64,000 nt of DNA from Pseudomonadota bacterium. Lineage in GTDB: Bacteria; Pseudomonadota; Alphaproteobacteria; Rhizobiales; MH13. Where the stretch lies: the NCBI GenBank assembly GCA_039024915.1, contig JBCCPK010000003.1:1-64000 (forward strand), written 5' to 3'. How positions within the stretch are numbered: the first letter of the stretch is position 1; each line of letters starts with the position of its first letter. Shown here piece by piece: positions 9,479 through 17,137 of the stretch. Under the pieces are notes generated by a model. That model worked only from the letters and a program-made list of their open reading frames with translations. It ran no database searches and was not told the origin of the DNA. Made by a program: the position numbers and the translations under genes.

Positions 9479-9504
9479 TTATAATGGAATAACTTCCAAA
9501 ATAA
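9479..9504. promoter_or_regulatory. palindromic operator candidate upstream of the ABC/amidohydrolase operon
   Basis: Arms TTATAATGGAA (9479-9489) and TTCCAAAATAA (9494-9504) are inverted repeats (9 of 11 positions pair) around a 4-bp centre. The left half, TTATAATGGAATAA, differs in one base from 1674-1687 beside the IclR gene. This suggests one regulator controls both promoters. It lies 13-38 bp upstream of the binding-protein start codon, so binding would block transcription or its first steps. Confidence 0.6.
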
Positions 9505-9875
9505 GGCTATTTAGGTCGTCTCAGGCTGTCAAGCGTTGCTTGCTGGGCCGAAAACCAAGCCTTACGCCTCAATGGGGCGCTTGTTTGCAGCATCATGCCT
9601 GCTTCAACAAAGGCGAATTTGTATCACTGGAAGCACGAGCGTGAGTGATCCCAGGCTGCCGCTGCTGCGGATCGGGGCAAGCTGCCAAGAGTGGACCGAG
9701 CAACTGATCGTGACCGCTACTGTTTTGCTGTCGGTCTGGATTGGTTGTTTCCCGCAGTTTCCAAGACCAATGGTTTTCAGCGCACCCAACGGATTTCGGG
9801 AAAGATGGCTCACTGCCGTTGTCTGCAAATGCGATTAGCCGTCTCATCCGCAGCAAAGCACGAGCCAGGGCAAAG
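9505..9875. other. intergenic stretch, nothing recognised
   Basis: About 370 bp between the first importer operon promoter and the 3' end of the TetR gene. Several overlapping short open frames exist on both strands, but none has a recognisable product or a convincing start. I see no strong terminator. Confidence 0.4.
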
Positions 9876-10469
9876 CTAGGTCAGCAGTCTTCTGGCCGCG
9901 TTGCGCGCGTGATCGGCGACGGTCGCATCCTTTGTGACGAGCGCGGCGACGATCGCGCCGTCGATGAGAAGCGCCAGCTCATGCGTCAGACCTTCGGGAT
10001 CTTCGGGACGCACATCGGCGGTCAGGCTGGTGATTTTATTCAACACAATCGTCTTGTGCTGGATCGTTAGCAGCCGGATACGGTCATCTTCCTTATCGTG
10101 TTCGCCGACAGCATTGATGAAGGGGCAACCATAGAAGCTGTCTTCCTGGAACCAACGCTTAAGCACAGCGAACACGTGCAGCAGCTTTTCGGCTGGCGCT
10201 CCATCGTAGGCGTCTATTTCGTTGGAGAACCAATCGCGCCAGCTCTGGCCCTCATGCGCAAGGACAGCCTCAATCAAACCCTCTTTGGAGCCGAAGGCTT
10301 TGTAGAGCGTGGTCTTGGCTGTACCCGCTGCCTCAACAATGCTGTCCACACCGGTCGCATTGATCCCGTATCGACAGAAAAGATCGCAGGCGGCCAAAAG
10401 CAGTCGTTCGCGCGCCGCGCCGCTATGGTGAGGAATATTCTTGGCCATCACTGTCGACACATCAGCCAT
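9876..10469 (-). CDS. TetR-family transcriptional regulator
   Basis: A 197-residue repressor. Residues about 18-65 form the TetR helix-turn-helix (RERLLLAACDLFCRYGINAT, then GTAKTTLYKAFGSKEGL). The C-terminal half contains YGCPFINAVGEHDKEDD, a segment seen in a widespread TetR subfamily that senses small reactive or xenobiotic molecules. Start ATG 10469 is preceded by AAGGAGG with ideal spacing. It is divergent from the S-C-N operon, with a perfect 19-bp palindrome in the shared 288-bp intergenic region, so it probably controls that operon and itself. Confidence 0.92.
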   Translation of the reverse strand: MADVSTVMAKNIPHHSGAARERLLLAACDLFCRYGINATGVDSIVEAAGTAKTTLYKAFGSKEGLIEAVLAHEGQSWRDWFSNEIDAYDGAPAEKLLHVFAVLKRWFQEDSFYGCPFINAVGEHDKEDDRIRLLTIQHKTIVLNKITSLTADVRPEDPEGLTHELALLIDGAIVAALVTKDATVADHARNAARRLLT

Positions 10470-10517
10470 TTTCGACCTCCTTTTTGGCGAACTGGCTCCC
10501 GGACCTACTATCCGGGG

Positions 10518-10547
10518 AAATAGCGCTACTCAATGCGCTGGCTATTT
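10518..10547. promoter_or_regulatory. inverted repeat near the TetR gene start
   Basis: AAATAGC (10518-10524) and GCTATTT (10541-10547) are inverted repeats that enclose a second GCGC pair. The element lies 49 bp upstream of the TetR start codon and could be an autoregulatory operator or a weak hairpin. Confidence 0.3.
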
Positions 10548-10555
10548 TATGGGTA

Positions 10556-10574
10556 GGTGAACCTGAGGTTCACC
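10556..10574. promoter_or_regulatory. perfect 19-bp palindrome, operator candidate
   Basis: GGTGAACCT-G-AGGTTCACC: two 9-bp arms with perfect symmetry around one base. With almost no loop it cannot act as an ordinary RNA hairpin terminator, while its size and symmetry suit a dimeric TetR repressor. It lies between the divergent TetR gene and the ABC/cyanase operon. Confidence 0.6.
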
Positions 10575-10757
10575 ATGTGCAAAAAGGCGGCGGCTGCGCC
10601 ACCCATAGGCACGATCTGGGTGCATCAGATTGATCTGCCCGAAGCTTTCGAAAAAACGCAATCGCATATCTAAATGTCTGAATGCATTGGAATAATCCGC
10701 CTTGAATAAAGGTTGGCATGCGTAATGCAATGAGGGAAACAGAAAGGTTTGTTTCCT

Positions 10758-11654
10758 ATGGATCCGGAGTTATGCATGACTTCAGCGCATGTCCAAGTCT
10801 CAGGCGTCAATCACATCTACAAGCGTGGTCAGACCCCGGCGCTGAGTGACATTTCCTTCGACGTTCAACCAGGCGAAGTATTGGGGCTTGTGGGTCGCTC
10901 GGGCTGCGGCAAGTCCACCCTCCTGCACATTATGGCTGGTCTCATGTCGCCCACCCGCGGTGAGATTCGCGTTGATGGAAAACGGGTCACGGAGCCATCC
11001 CCCAAGTGGGTGATGATGTTTCAAAAGCCATCGCTCTTTCCCTGGATGACCGTAACCCAAAGCGTGGCTTTGGGCTTGAAGTTCACCAACCGCTCGCACG
11101 AGATCGCCAAGCGGGTCCCGGAACTTTTGGAACTGGTCGAGCTTTCCGACTATGCGGACCGAAACGTCCAAGACCTTTCAGGCGGACAACAACAGCGCGT
11201 CGCGCTTGCGCGTTCGCTGGCGCTCAGGCCTGAGGTCCTCTTCCTGGATGAGCCGTTCTCGGCCCTCGATGCATTTACCCGTGCGAGCCTTCAGCGCGAT
11301 GTCAGGCGGATCGCCAAAGACCTCGACATCACCGTCGTTCTGGTCACCCACGATCTGGCTGAGGCAGTCATTATGGCCGAACGGGCGATCGTTTTGACCG
11401 CCAATCCTGGGCGTATCAGTTCAACCGTTCCCATTAACTTGGAGAATCGCGACGACCTCCGCTCAGGCGAGTATGCAGCTGCACGCGCCAGGTTGAACAA
11501 AGCTTATGAGCGCGCAGCCGGTCTGGAGTTAGACGGTGCCGGTAGGGGCGACGCAAACGAAGGCGAAGCCGCCCACAAGCTCAACACGTCACTTCCCAAA
11601 GCCTCTCCCTCCCTTTCCGCGAGCCCGACGGGCGAGCGAACGGTGGCCCTGTGA
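10758..11654 (+). CDS. nitrate/taurine/cyanate-type ABC importer ATPase
   Basis: A 298-residue ATPase of the SsuB/TauB/NrtD group. Walker A is GRSGCGKST, Q-loop FQKPSLFPWMTV, signature DLSGGQQQRVALARSL, Walker B VLFLDEPFSALD, and the switch histidine is in VTHDLAEAV. The last 50 residues or so (rich in Ala, Ser, Pro) extend beyond the usual family length of about 260 and are likely disordered. ATG 10758 has GAAAGG ten bases upstream; ATG 10776, with GGAG six bases upstream, is an equally good start. It begins the operon that continues through the cyanase gene. In this family the substrate is set by the binding protein. Confidence 0.92.
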   Translation: MDPELCMTSAHVQVSGVNHIYKRGQTPALSDISFDVQPGEVLGLVGRSGCGKSTLLHIMAGLMSPTRGEIRVDGKRVTEPSPKWVMMFQKPSLFPWMTVTQSVALGLKFTNRSHEIAKRVPELLELVELSDYADRNVQDLSGGQQQRVALARSLALRPEVLFLDEPFSALDAFTRASLQRDVRRIAKDLDITVVLVTHDLAEAVIMAERAIVLTANPGRISSTVPINLENRDDLRSGEYAAARARLNKAYERAAGLELDGAGRGDANEGEAAHKLNTSLPKASPSLSASPTGERTVAL

Positions 11655-11679
11655 ACACGAGTTTTTGAAAGGATACCCC

Positions 11680-12942
11680 ATGACGGACCGCAAACAAGAA
11701 ACATCGGACGCTCATTCTCTCGTCGACGAGTACGCCAAGACCGATTTCACCCGTCGTCAAACGCTCGACATGTTTGCAGCTGGCGGACTGATGACCGCGC
11801 TCGCACCGCTTATCGGCGCAATGAACTCTCCTGCCTTTGCGTCTGCAGACGATGAGGTTGTCCGAGCAGGCTACATTCCCATCACAGACGCAACAGCGCT
11901 CCTGGTTGCTCACGGCATGGGCTATTTCGCCGATGAGGGACTCGAGGCCGAGCGCCCGACGCTCATCCGCGGTTGGTCACCATTGGTTGAAGGCTTCGTC
12001 GCGGGTCGCTTCAACCTTGTACACCTGTTGAAGCCGATCCCCGTTTGGATGCGCTACAACAACAACATCCCCGTCAAGGTCATGGCCTGGGCACACACCA
12101 ACGGGTCCGGCCTCGTTGTCGGTGGCCACACCGACATAACGGACTTCAGCCAGTTGGGTGGCAAGCAGGTCGCAGTGCCGTTCTGGTACTCTATGCACAA
12201 TATCGTGCTGCAGTACGCGCTTCGCCAGTCTGGCGTTGTGCCGGTCATCAAGAGTCAGGATGAACCGCTCGCGGCCAACGAGTGCAATCTGCAAATTCTG
12301 CCGCCGCCGGAGATGCCTGCAGCGCTCGCCGGTCAGAAGATTGACGCTTACATCGTGGCTGAACCGTTCAACGCAATGGGCGAGCTGCGCGCTGGCGCGA
12401 CCATGCTTCGCTTCACCGGTGACATCTGGAAGAACCATCCGTGCTGCGTGATCTGCATGCACGAGCAGGTCACCTCCGAAAAGCAGGAGTGGACCCAAAA
12501 GGTGGTCAACGCGGTGGTCCGCGCGCAGGTCTATGCGTCTCAGAACAAGTCTGAAGTGGCCCGGCTCATGTCGCGAGATGGCGAGGGCTATCTGCCCATG
12601 CCCGCAGCGGTCGTTGAGCGGGCGATGACGCTCTACGGCGAGGAAAACAGCTACACCGAGAGCGGCGCGATCAAGCACGCGAGTGACTGGGGCAATGGCC
12701 GTATCGACTTCCAGCCTTGGCCCTATCCTTCGGCGACCAAGCTCATCGTTGAAGAGATGAACAAGACCATTGTTGGTGGCGACACCACCTTCCTGGACGG
12801 TCTCGACCCGCAGTTCGTGTCCGATGATCTGGTGAACTACGACTACGTGCGCAACGCGCTGGAACTCTACCCCGATTGGAAAAACGACCCGTCGGTCAAT
12901 CCTGACGATCCGTTCAACCGGGAGGAAGTCCTCGCGCTATGA
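11680..12942 (+). CDS. NitT/TauT-type periplasmic substrate-binding protein, probable Tat substrate
   Basis: A 420-residue NrtA/CmpA/TauA-like binding protein. The N-terminus has a twin-arginine-type signal (TRRQTLDM at residues 24-31, then a hydrophobic stretch and cleavage near AFASA, residue 56). Mature motifs include VRAGYIPITDATALLVAHGMGYFADEGL and GRFNLVHLL, typical of the NMT1/NrtA fold, and a cysteine cluster in NHPCCVICMHEQ. Start ATG 11680 is preceded by GAAAGGA. Its stop overlaps the permease start (ATGA). The family binds nitrate, bicarbonate, cyanate, sulfonates or similar small anions and organosulfur compounds; with rhodanese and cyanase downstream, thiocyanate or cyanate is my preferred candidate ligand, by inference only. 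Confidence 0.9.
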   Translation: MTDRKQETSDAHSLVDEYAKTDFTRRQTLDMFAAGGLMTALAPLIGAMNSPAFASADDEVVRAGYIPITDATALLVAHGMGYFADEGLEAERPTLIRGWSPLVEGFVAGRFNLVHLLKPIPVWMRYNNNIPVKVMAWAHTNGSGLVVGGHTDITDFSQLGGKQVAVPFWYSMHNIVLQYALRQSGVVPVIKSQDEPLAANECNLQILPPPEMPAALAGQKIDAYIVAEPFNAMGELRAGATMLRFTGDIWKNHPCCVICMHEQVTSEKQEWTQKVVNAVVRAQVYASQNKSEVARLMSRDGEGYLPMPAAVVERAMTLYGEENSYTESGAIKHASDWGNGRIDFQPWPYPSATKLIVEEMNKTIVGGDTTFLDGLDPQFVSDDLVNYDYVRNALELYPDWKNDPSVNPDDPFNREEVLAL

Positions 12943-13814
12943 CAACGGACGTCTCCTTGAACGATCCTGCCTCCCTGAGCGGTGGCCAGCCCGCGGACAT
13001 CGTCGACGATGGCGATGGCGATCACGGAGCCTCGCGCGAAGCAGGATCGTTTAAAGCGCTCTACAACTTGCTCTACGCAGCCATTGGCATGGGCCTGCTG
13101 TTCGGGCTCTGGTGGCTTGGGGGCTACGTCATCGCCAACGACCCAAGCATGTTTGCGTTCGCCGATTTTGCGCCGGGCCCGGCCATCAGCCGCTTCGTGG
13201 ACATGATCTCAAGCGGCGAAGCCTGGGCCATGACGTGGCCAAGCCTGCAACGTGTCATGCAGGGCCTTATCATTGCGATCGCCATCGGGGTGCCTGTCGG
13301 TATCCTCGTCGGTCGTGTGGCCGTCATCCGAGAGATCACAAACATCCCGTTTCAGTTTTTGCGGATGATCTCGCCGCTATCGTGGATGCCGCTGGCCGTG
13401 ATGGCCTTCACAACCTGGGACGGGGCGATCGTGTTTCTTATCGCCGTGGCGGCGGTCTGGCCGATCCTGTTCTCAACCGCGGCCGGTTTGCGACGGGTTG
13501 AGCCGGACTGGTTCAAGGTGGCACGCAATCTTGGTGCTCGGCCCTGGCATATGCTGTTCACGATCATTCTGCCGGCTATCTCGCAGGACATCCTGACCGG
13601 TGTTCGGCTGGCGCTGGGTGTGGCGTGGATCGTGCTCGTCCCCGCCGAATATCTCGGTGTCACGTCTGGGCTTGGCTACGCCATCAACGATGCGCGCGAC
13701 ACGCTCGAATACGACCGGCTGGCGGCCACCGTCATCGTCATTGGAATTATTGGATTTGCTTTGGATTTCGCCTGCCAGCAGACGATCGCAAGGCTCAGTT
13801 GGCATCGCTCGTGA
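12939..13814 (+). CDS. NitT/TauT-type ABC importer permease
   Basis: A 291-residue SsuC/TauC/NrtB-like permease with about six membrane helices, beginning near residue 45. The EAA loop is around EPDWFKVARNLGARPWHMLFTIILPAI, followed by GVRLALGVAWIVLVPAEYLG, typical of the nitrate/sulfonate family. The first 40 residues are acidic and cytoplasmic. Its ATG overlaps the stop of the binding-protein gene, so the ATPase, binding protein and permease form one importer. About 50 bp separate it from the OsmC-like gene. Confidence 0.94.
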   Translation: MTTDVSLNDPASLSGGQPADIVDDGDGDHGASREAGSFKALYNLLYAAIGMGLLFGLWWLGGYVIANDPSMFAFADFAPGPAISRFVDMISSGEAWAMTWPSLQRVMQGLIIAIAIGVPVGILVGRVAVIREITNIPFQFLRMISPLSWMPLAVMAFTTWDGAIVFLIAVAAVWPILFSTAAGLRRVEPDWFKVARNLGARPWHMLFTIILPAISQDILTGVRLALGVAWIVLVPAEYLGVTSGLGYAINDARDTLEYDRLAATVIVIGIIGFALDFACQQTIARLSWHRS

Positions 13815-13862
13815 GAGGCGATGCTCAACGCATCTGCCCCCTTAAACACATGGAGGAAACAC

Positions 13863-14399
13863 ATGTCTCAACCTGCAACCGCCCTCACTGGCTGCCTCGC
13901 CCCCATCTCTAAAGATGGCCTGGACGCGCTGATCGCCAAAGGCAAAGCCGATCCCAAGGCCGTTAAAACGCTGAAGTGCAAGACTGTTGCGGAGGGTCGT
14001 TTCCGGCACGCCAATTACATCCGCGATCTTGAGCCATACATCGTTGATGAGCCACCGGGCCTGTTAGGTGACGATACCGCCCCGAACCCATCGGAAGCGT
14101 CGCTTGCTGCACTGGGCTCCTGTGTCGCCGTTGGCTTACACGCCAACGCCGTCGCACGCGGCATCACCGTCAAGAAGCTCGAGATCGCGCTTGAGGGCGA
14201 CCTCAATATCACGGCGGTCTGGGGGACCGGTGACGTCTCTGAGAAGCCCGTTGGTTTCACTGACGTGCGGATCATCGTGGACATGGAAGGCGACTGCCCC
14301 AAGGAAGAAATCGACGAGTTGGTGCAGCACGTCATCCAATGGTCGCCTGTTTTCAACACATTCTCTCGTCCGGTGAACATGGTCGCTGAGACTGTCTAA
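13863..14399 (+). CDS. OsmC-family protein lacking the second cysteine
   Basis: A 178-residue OsmC/Ohr-fold protein. The first family cysteine is present in LAALGSCVAVGLHANAVARG (Cys87). At the second position, where OsmC peroxidases have CPV, this protein has WSPVFNTFSR, so Ser161 replaces the cysteine. A dithiol peroxidase cycle therefore seems unlikely. OsmC-like proteins of this type occur with sulfur-metabolism genes, where they may bind or relay sulfur species. ATG 13863 is preceded by GGAGG; a longer frame upstream is unneeded. It follows the importer and precedes the flavoprotein, separated from the latter by an intercistronic hairpin. Confidence 0.88.
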   Translation: MSQPATALTGCLAPISKDGLDALIAKGKADPKAVKTLKCKTVAEGRFRHANYIRDLEPYIVDEPPGLLGDDTAPNPSEASLAALGSCVAVGLHANAVARGITVKKLEIALEGDLNITAVWGTGDVSEKPVGFTDVRIIVDMEGDCPKEEIDELVQHVIQWSPVFNTFSRPVNMVAETV

Positions 14400-14407
14400 T
14401 GCCCGAC

Positions 14408-14444
14408 TGCGCCCTGTTCTCGCTTCAACTGAAAGCAGGGCGCA
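14408..14444 (+). other. intercistronic hairpin after the OsmC-like gene
   Basis: TGCGCCCTG (14408-14416) and CAGGGCGCA (14436-14444) form a perfect 9-bp stem with a 19-base loop. No T-run follows, so it is more likely an mRNA stability or processing element than a terminator. Confidence 0.45.
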
Positions 14445-14474
14445 AACGTTCCCCCCAAGAGCCGGAGACCAGGC

Positions 14475-15584
14475 ATGAACATTGTGACCCCAATCAAGAC
14501 CAACGATCTTTCAGAGATTAAGGCAATCACGGATTCCGATTTGAAGGCGATTGCTCGAAAGATTGATGAGGAGCGTTTCTATCCTGAGGACATCATGCGC
14601 GCGCTTGGCGGTGCCGGGGCCTATGGCAGCCACTTGAGTGGCCGCAACGGAAAGGTCGATGTCAGTCATGCAATTCTCGCCATGGCTTCCGCCGCCGAGC
14701 ACTGTCTGTCGACGGCGTTTTGCATGTGGTGCCAAGACACGCTCGGTTGGTACATTTCATCGTCCGACAATGAGTTCCTGAAAACTGAAATCCTGCCGAA
14801 GATCGCCCAGGGTAAATCGCTTGGGGGGACAGGCATGTCCAACCCGATGAAGGCACTTGCTGACATCGAAAAGATGCGCCTGAAGGGTACGCGCGTCGAA
14901 GGCGGATACATCGTCAAAGGATCGCTTCCGTGGGTCTCGAACCTCTTGGAAGACGGCTACTTCGGGACGATGTTCCACGCAGAGGTTGAAGGCGAAGCTC
15001 AACCCAAGCGGGTCATGGCCATCTTTCATGCCGAGTGGGAAGGTCTGAACTTACGTCTGGACCACGATTTCGTGGCGATGGGCGGCACTGCCACCCAAGC
15101 GATCCAAATGCGGGAGGTGTTCCTTCCCAACGACTATATCCTTGCAGATCCTGCCGATCAATTCATCAAGGATATGCGCCCCGGCTTCGTGCTCATGCAG
15201 TGCGGAATGGCCGCCGGGATCATCCGCAACTGCATTGATCTGATCAAAAAGGTTGAGGGGCCGCTTGGGCATGTGAACCAGTATCTAGAAAAGCAATCTT
15301 CAGACCTTGAGGCTGACTATAAGGCGCTTCTCGACGAAGTTCTGGAGCTGGCCAAGACGCCCTACGATACGTCCAACAGCTTCTTTAAGCGGGTCTTGAA
15401 GGCCAGGCTAAAGGGCGGCGAGTTGGCGGTCGAAGCTGCGCACTGGGCTCAGCTCCACTGCGGTGCTCGCGGCTATGTCTCCAATGGCACAGCGCAGCGT
15501 CGGCTGCGTGAAGCGTATTTCGTCGCAATCGTCACGCCGGCGACCAAGCATTTGCGCAAAATGATCGCTGAAATGGACGCTTGA
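14475..15584 (+). CDS. acyl-CoA-dehydrogenase-fold flavoprotein (possible monooxygenase/desulfurase-type)
   Basis: A 369-residue protein of the acyl-CoA dehydrogenase superfamily: an N-terminal helical domain, a middle beta domain around GGTGMSNPMKALADIEKMRL and VEGGYIVKGSLPWVSN, and a C-terminal helical bundle with LHCGARGYVSNGTAQRRLREAYF. The family includes FMN/FAD monooxygenases such as DszC and SfnC as well as true dehydrogenases; the middle-domain sequence is nearer that divergent group than fatty-acid enzymes. With rhodanese and cyanase next to it, I suspect action on a small sulfur- or nitrogen-containing molecule rather than on acyl-CoA. The substrate and electron partner cannot be read from the sequence. 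Confidence 0.8.
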   Translation: MNIVTPIKTNDLSEIKAITDSDLKAIARKIDEERFYPEDIMRALGGAGAYGSHLSGRNGKVDVSHAILAMASAAEHCLSTAFCMWCQDTLGWYISSSDNEFLKTEILPKIAQGKSLGGTGMSNPMKALADIEKMRLKGTRVEGGYIVKGSLPWVSNLLEDGYFGTMFHAEVEGEAQPKRVMAIFHAEWEGLNLRLDHDFVAMGGTATQAIQMREVFLPNDYILADPADQFIKDMRPGFVLMQCGMAAGIIRNCIDLIKKVEGPLGHVNQYLEKQSSDLEADYKALLDEVLELAKTPYDTSNSFFKRVLKARLKGGELAVEAAHWAQLHCGARGYVSNGTAQRRLREAYFVAIVTPATKHLRKMIAEMDA

Positions 15585-15668
15585 AAACTTGGCGCTTCAG
15601 CGCGGCACACGCGCCTCGCGGGCGAAGCCAAAAAACAAAACGAACACAACATGCAGAGGACAATTGAC

Positions 15669-16520
15669 ATGGAAAGCGCGCTTGTTTCTTCAGTCGACCT
15701 CAAGTCGATGATTGATGCCGGATCAGCAGTTGTTATCGATACGCGGGACCCGGCTAGCTTCAAGGCTGGGCACATTCCAGGTGCGGTCAATATGCACGAC
15801 ATCTTCACCTTCCTAGCGACGTCCGATCCGGCTGGTATGGCTGAAGTAAAAGACAAGTTTGCCGGTGAGTTCGCCGCAGCGGGCCTCGATGGTACCAAGA
15901 CAGCGGTTATCTACGAGGCGTCAATGGACACCGGCTTCGGCCAGTCGTGCCGGGGCTATTACCTCCTTTCCTTTCTCGGCTATCCGAAAATCAAAGTCCT
16001 CCACGGCGGCTATGCAGCCTGGGCGACAGCCGGTCTGCCCATCTCAACGGAGGTCGAGACTCCAACGCCAGGCGGCTTTGAGGTCGATCCGACCGCGTCA
16101 TCTATCATGATGGACAAGGAAGACATGATGGCAGCCATCTCTGATGGCTCTTCCGTCATCCTCGACGTTCGGGACGCCGATGAATGGATAGCGGAATCCT
16201 CGTCCCCCTATGGCAAGGACTTCTGCCCGCGGAAAGGACGCATACCAGGCGCCGTCTGGATTGAATGGTATCGCATGATGAAGCCGACCGCCGAGGGCTC
16301 AGTCCTGAAGTCGAAAAGTGAAATCCTTGCAGAGTGCGCAACGGTGGGCATCAAGCCGGACACACCCGTCAAGCTCTATTGCTTTAAAGGCGCGCGCGCC
16401 TCCAACACCTTCGTGGCACTCAAAGAAGCGGGCGTGAAAGACGTCTCCATTTATTTTGGTTCTTGGAACGAATGGTCGCGCGATCCAGCCCTACCGATTG
16501 AAGAGGGCCTGCCCTACTAG
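15669..16520 (+). CDS. tandem-domain rhodanese-type sulfurtransferase
   Basis: A 283-residue protein with two rhodanese domains: residues about 8-130 (VVIDTRDPASFKAGHIPGAVN) and 150-280 (VILDVRDADEW, then GRIPGAVWIEW). The active-site loop of the second domain is LYCFKGARASNT, with Cys238 in the CxxxxR form of active sulfurtransferases. The first domain, as usual, lacks the cysteine loop. Such enzymes move sulfane sulfur between thiosulfate, thiols and cyanide, forming thiocyanate. I start at ATG 15669, preceded by GCAGAGGA; ATG 15651 is in frame but poorly placed. It lies between the flavoprotein and the cyanase gene, which ties it to S-C-N chemistry. Confidence 0.93.
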   Translation: MESALVSSVDLKSMIDAGSAVVIDTRDPASFKAGHIPGAVNMHDIFTFLATSDPAGMAEVKDKFAGEFAAAGLDGTKTAVIYEASMDTGFGQSCRGYYLLSFLGYPKIKVLHGGYAAWATAGLPISTEVETPTPGGFEVDPTASSIMMDKEDMMAAISDGSSVILDVRDADEWIAESSSPYGKDFCPRKGRIPGAVWIEWYRMMKPTAEGSVLKSKSEILAECATVGIKPDTPVKLYCFKGARASNTFVALKEAGVKDVSIYFGSWNEWSRDPALPIEEGLPY

Positions 16521-16585
16521 CCCTAGTTGAAGCTCTGGCGTCGTTGTTCACAAACCAGACCTCAGTCCAACGCCCTGCGTGGATT

Positions 16586-16617
16586 TGAGCGCCCGCAAGA
16601 CCCTTCGGGGGCGCTCA
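16586..16617 (+). terminator. hairpin between the rhodanese and cyanase genes
   Basis: TGAGCGCCC (16586-16594) pairs perfectly with GGGCGCTCA (16609-16617); TCTTCT follows, a weak U-rich tail. It may be a leaky terminator that lowers cyanase readthrough, or an mRNA-stabilising hairpin. Confidence 0.4.
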
Positions 16618-16663
16618 TCTTCTCACGACCCAAGTTTTCACAGTTTAATAAAGGAGACGAACG

Positions 16664-17137
16664 ATGTCAGAGCTTACTGGTTTGATGTCCAAGGTGGAGA
16701 TGACCGAAGTCATTATGGCCGCGAAGTTCATGCAGGGAAAAACCTGGAAGGAAATCTCTGCAGCGGCAGGCATGTCGGAGGTTTTCGTGGTTTCTGCCTG
16801 TCTTGGTCAGAACGCACTGCCAGCAGACGTGGCTTCAAAGGTCGCGGGCGCTCTTGATCTAGGCAACCGCGCAAAAGACGTCGAAATCGCTTTGCAAAGG
16901 CCACCCAAGAAAGGTCAAGAGGCGGAGGCGGTGTCCAAAGATCCTCTGATCTACCGCTTTCACGAGATCATTTACGTCTACGGCGACACCATCAAGGAAC
17001 TGATCCATGAGGAGTTTGGCGACGGCATCATGAGCGCGATCGACTTTGATTTATTTATTGAACGCATCGAGAACCCCAAAGGCGATCGGGTCAAGGTGTC
17101 CATGACCGGCAAGTTCCTCGCCTATAATCAGTGGTGA
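16664..17137 (+). CDS. cynS: cyanase (cyanate hydratase)
   Basis: A 157-residue cyanase, of normal family length. The N-terminal helix-turn-helix-like domain (residues 10-80) precedes the catalytic C-terminal domain. The catalytic triad is visible: Arg98 and Glu101 in DPLIYRFHEIIYVYG, and Ser124 in GDGIMSAIDFDLF. The enzyme decomposes cyanate with bicarbonate to ammonia and carbon dioxide (via carbamate), and acts as a cytoplasmic decamer. AAAGGAG precedes ATG 16664. Cyanases are usually found with cynR and cynT or a cyanate importer; here cyanase closes an operon with an importer, OsmC-like protein, flavoprotein and rhodanese, consistent with cyanate arising inside the cell from an S-C-N compound. 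Confidence 0.97.
   Translation: MSELTGLMSKVEMTEVIMAAKFMQGKTWKEISAAAGMSEVFVVSACLGQNALPADVASKVAGALDLGNRAKDVEIALQRPPKKGQEAEAVSKDPLIYRFHEIIYVYGDTIKELIHEEFGDGIMSAIDFDLFIERIENPKGDRVKVSMTGKFLAYNQW

Noticed and set aside
9536-9838. 100-codon frame between the importer and TetR genes
   Set aside because: No ribosome binding site of quality and no resemblance to known proteins; competing frames on both strands.
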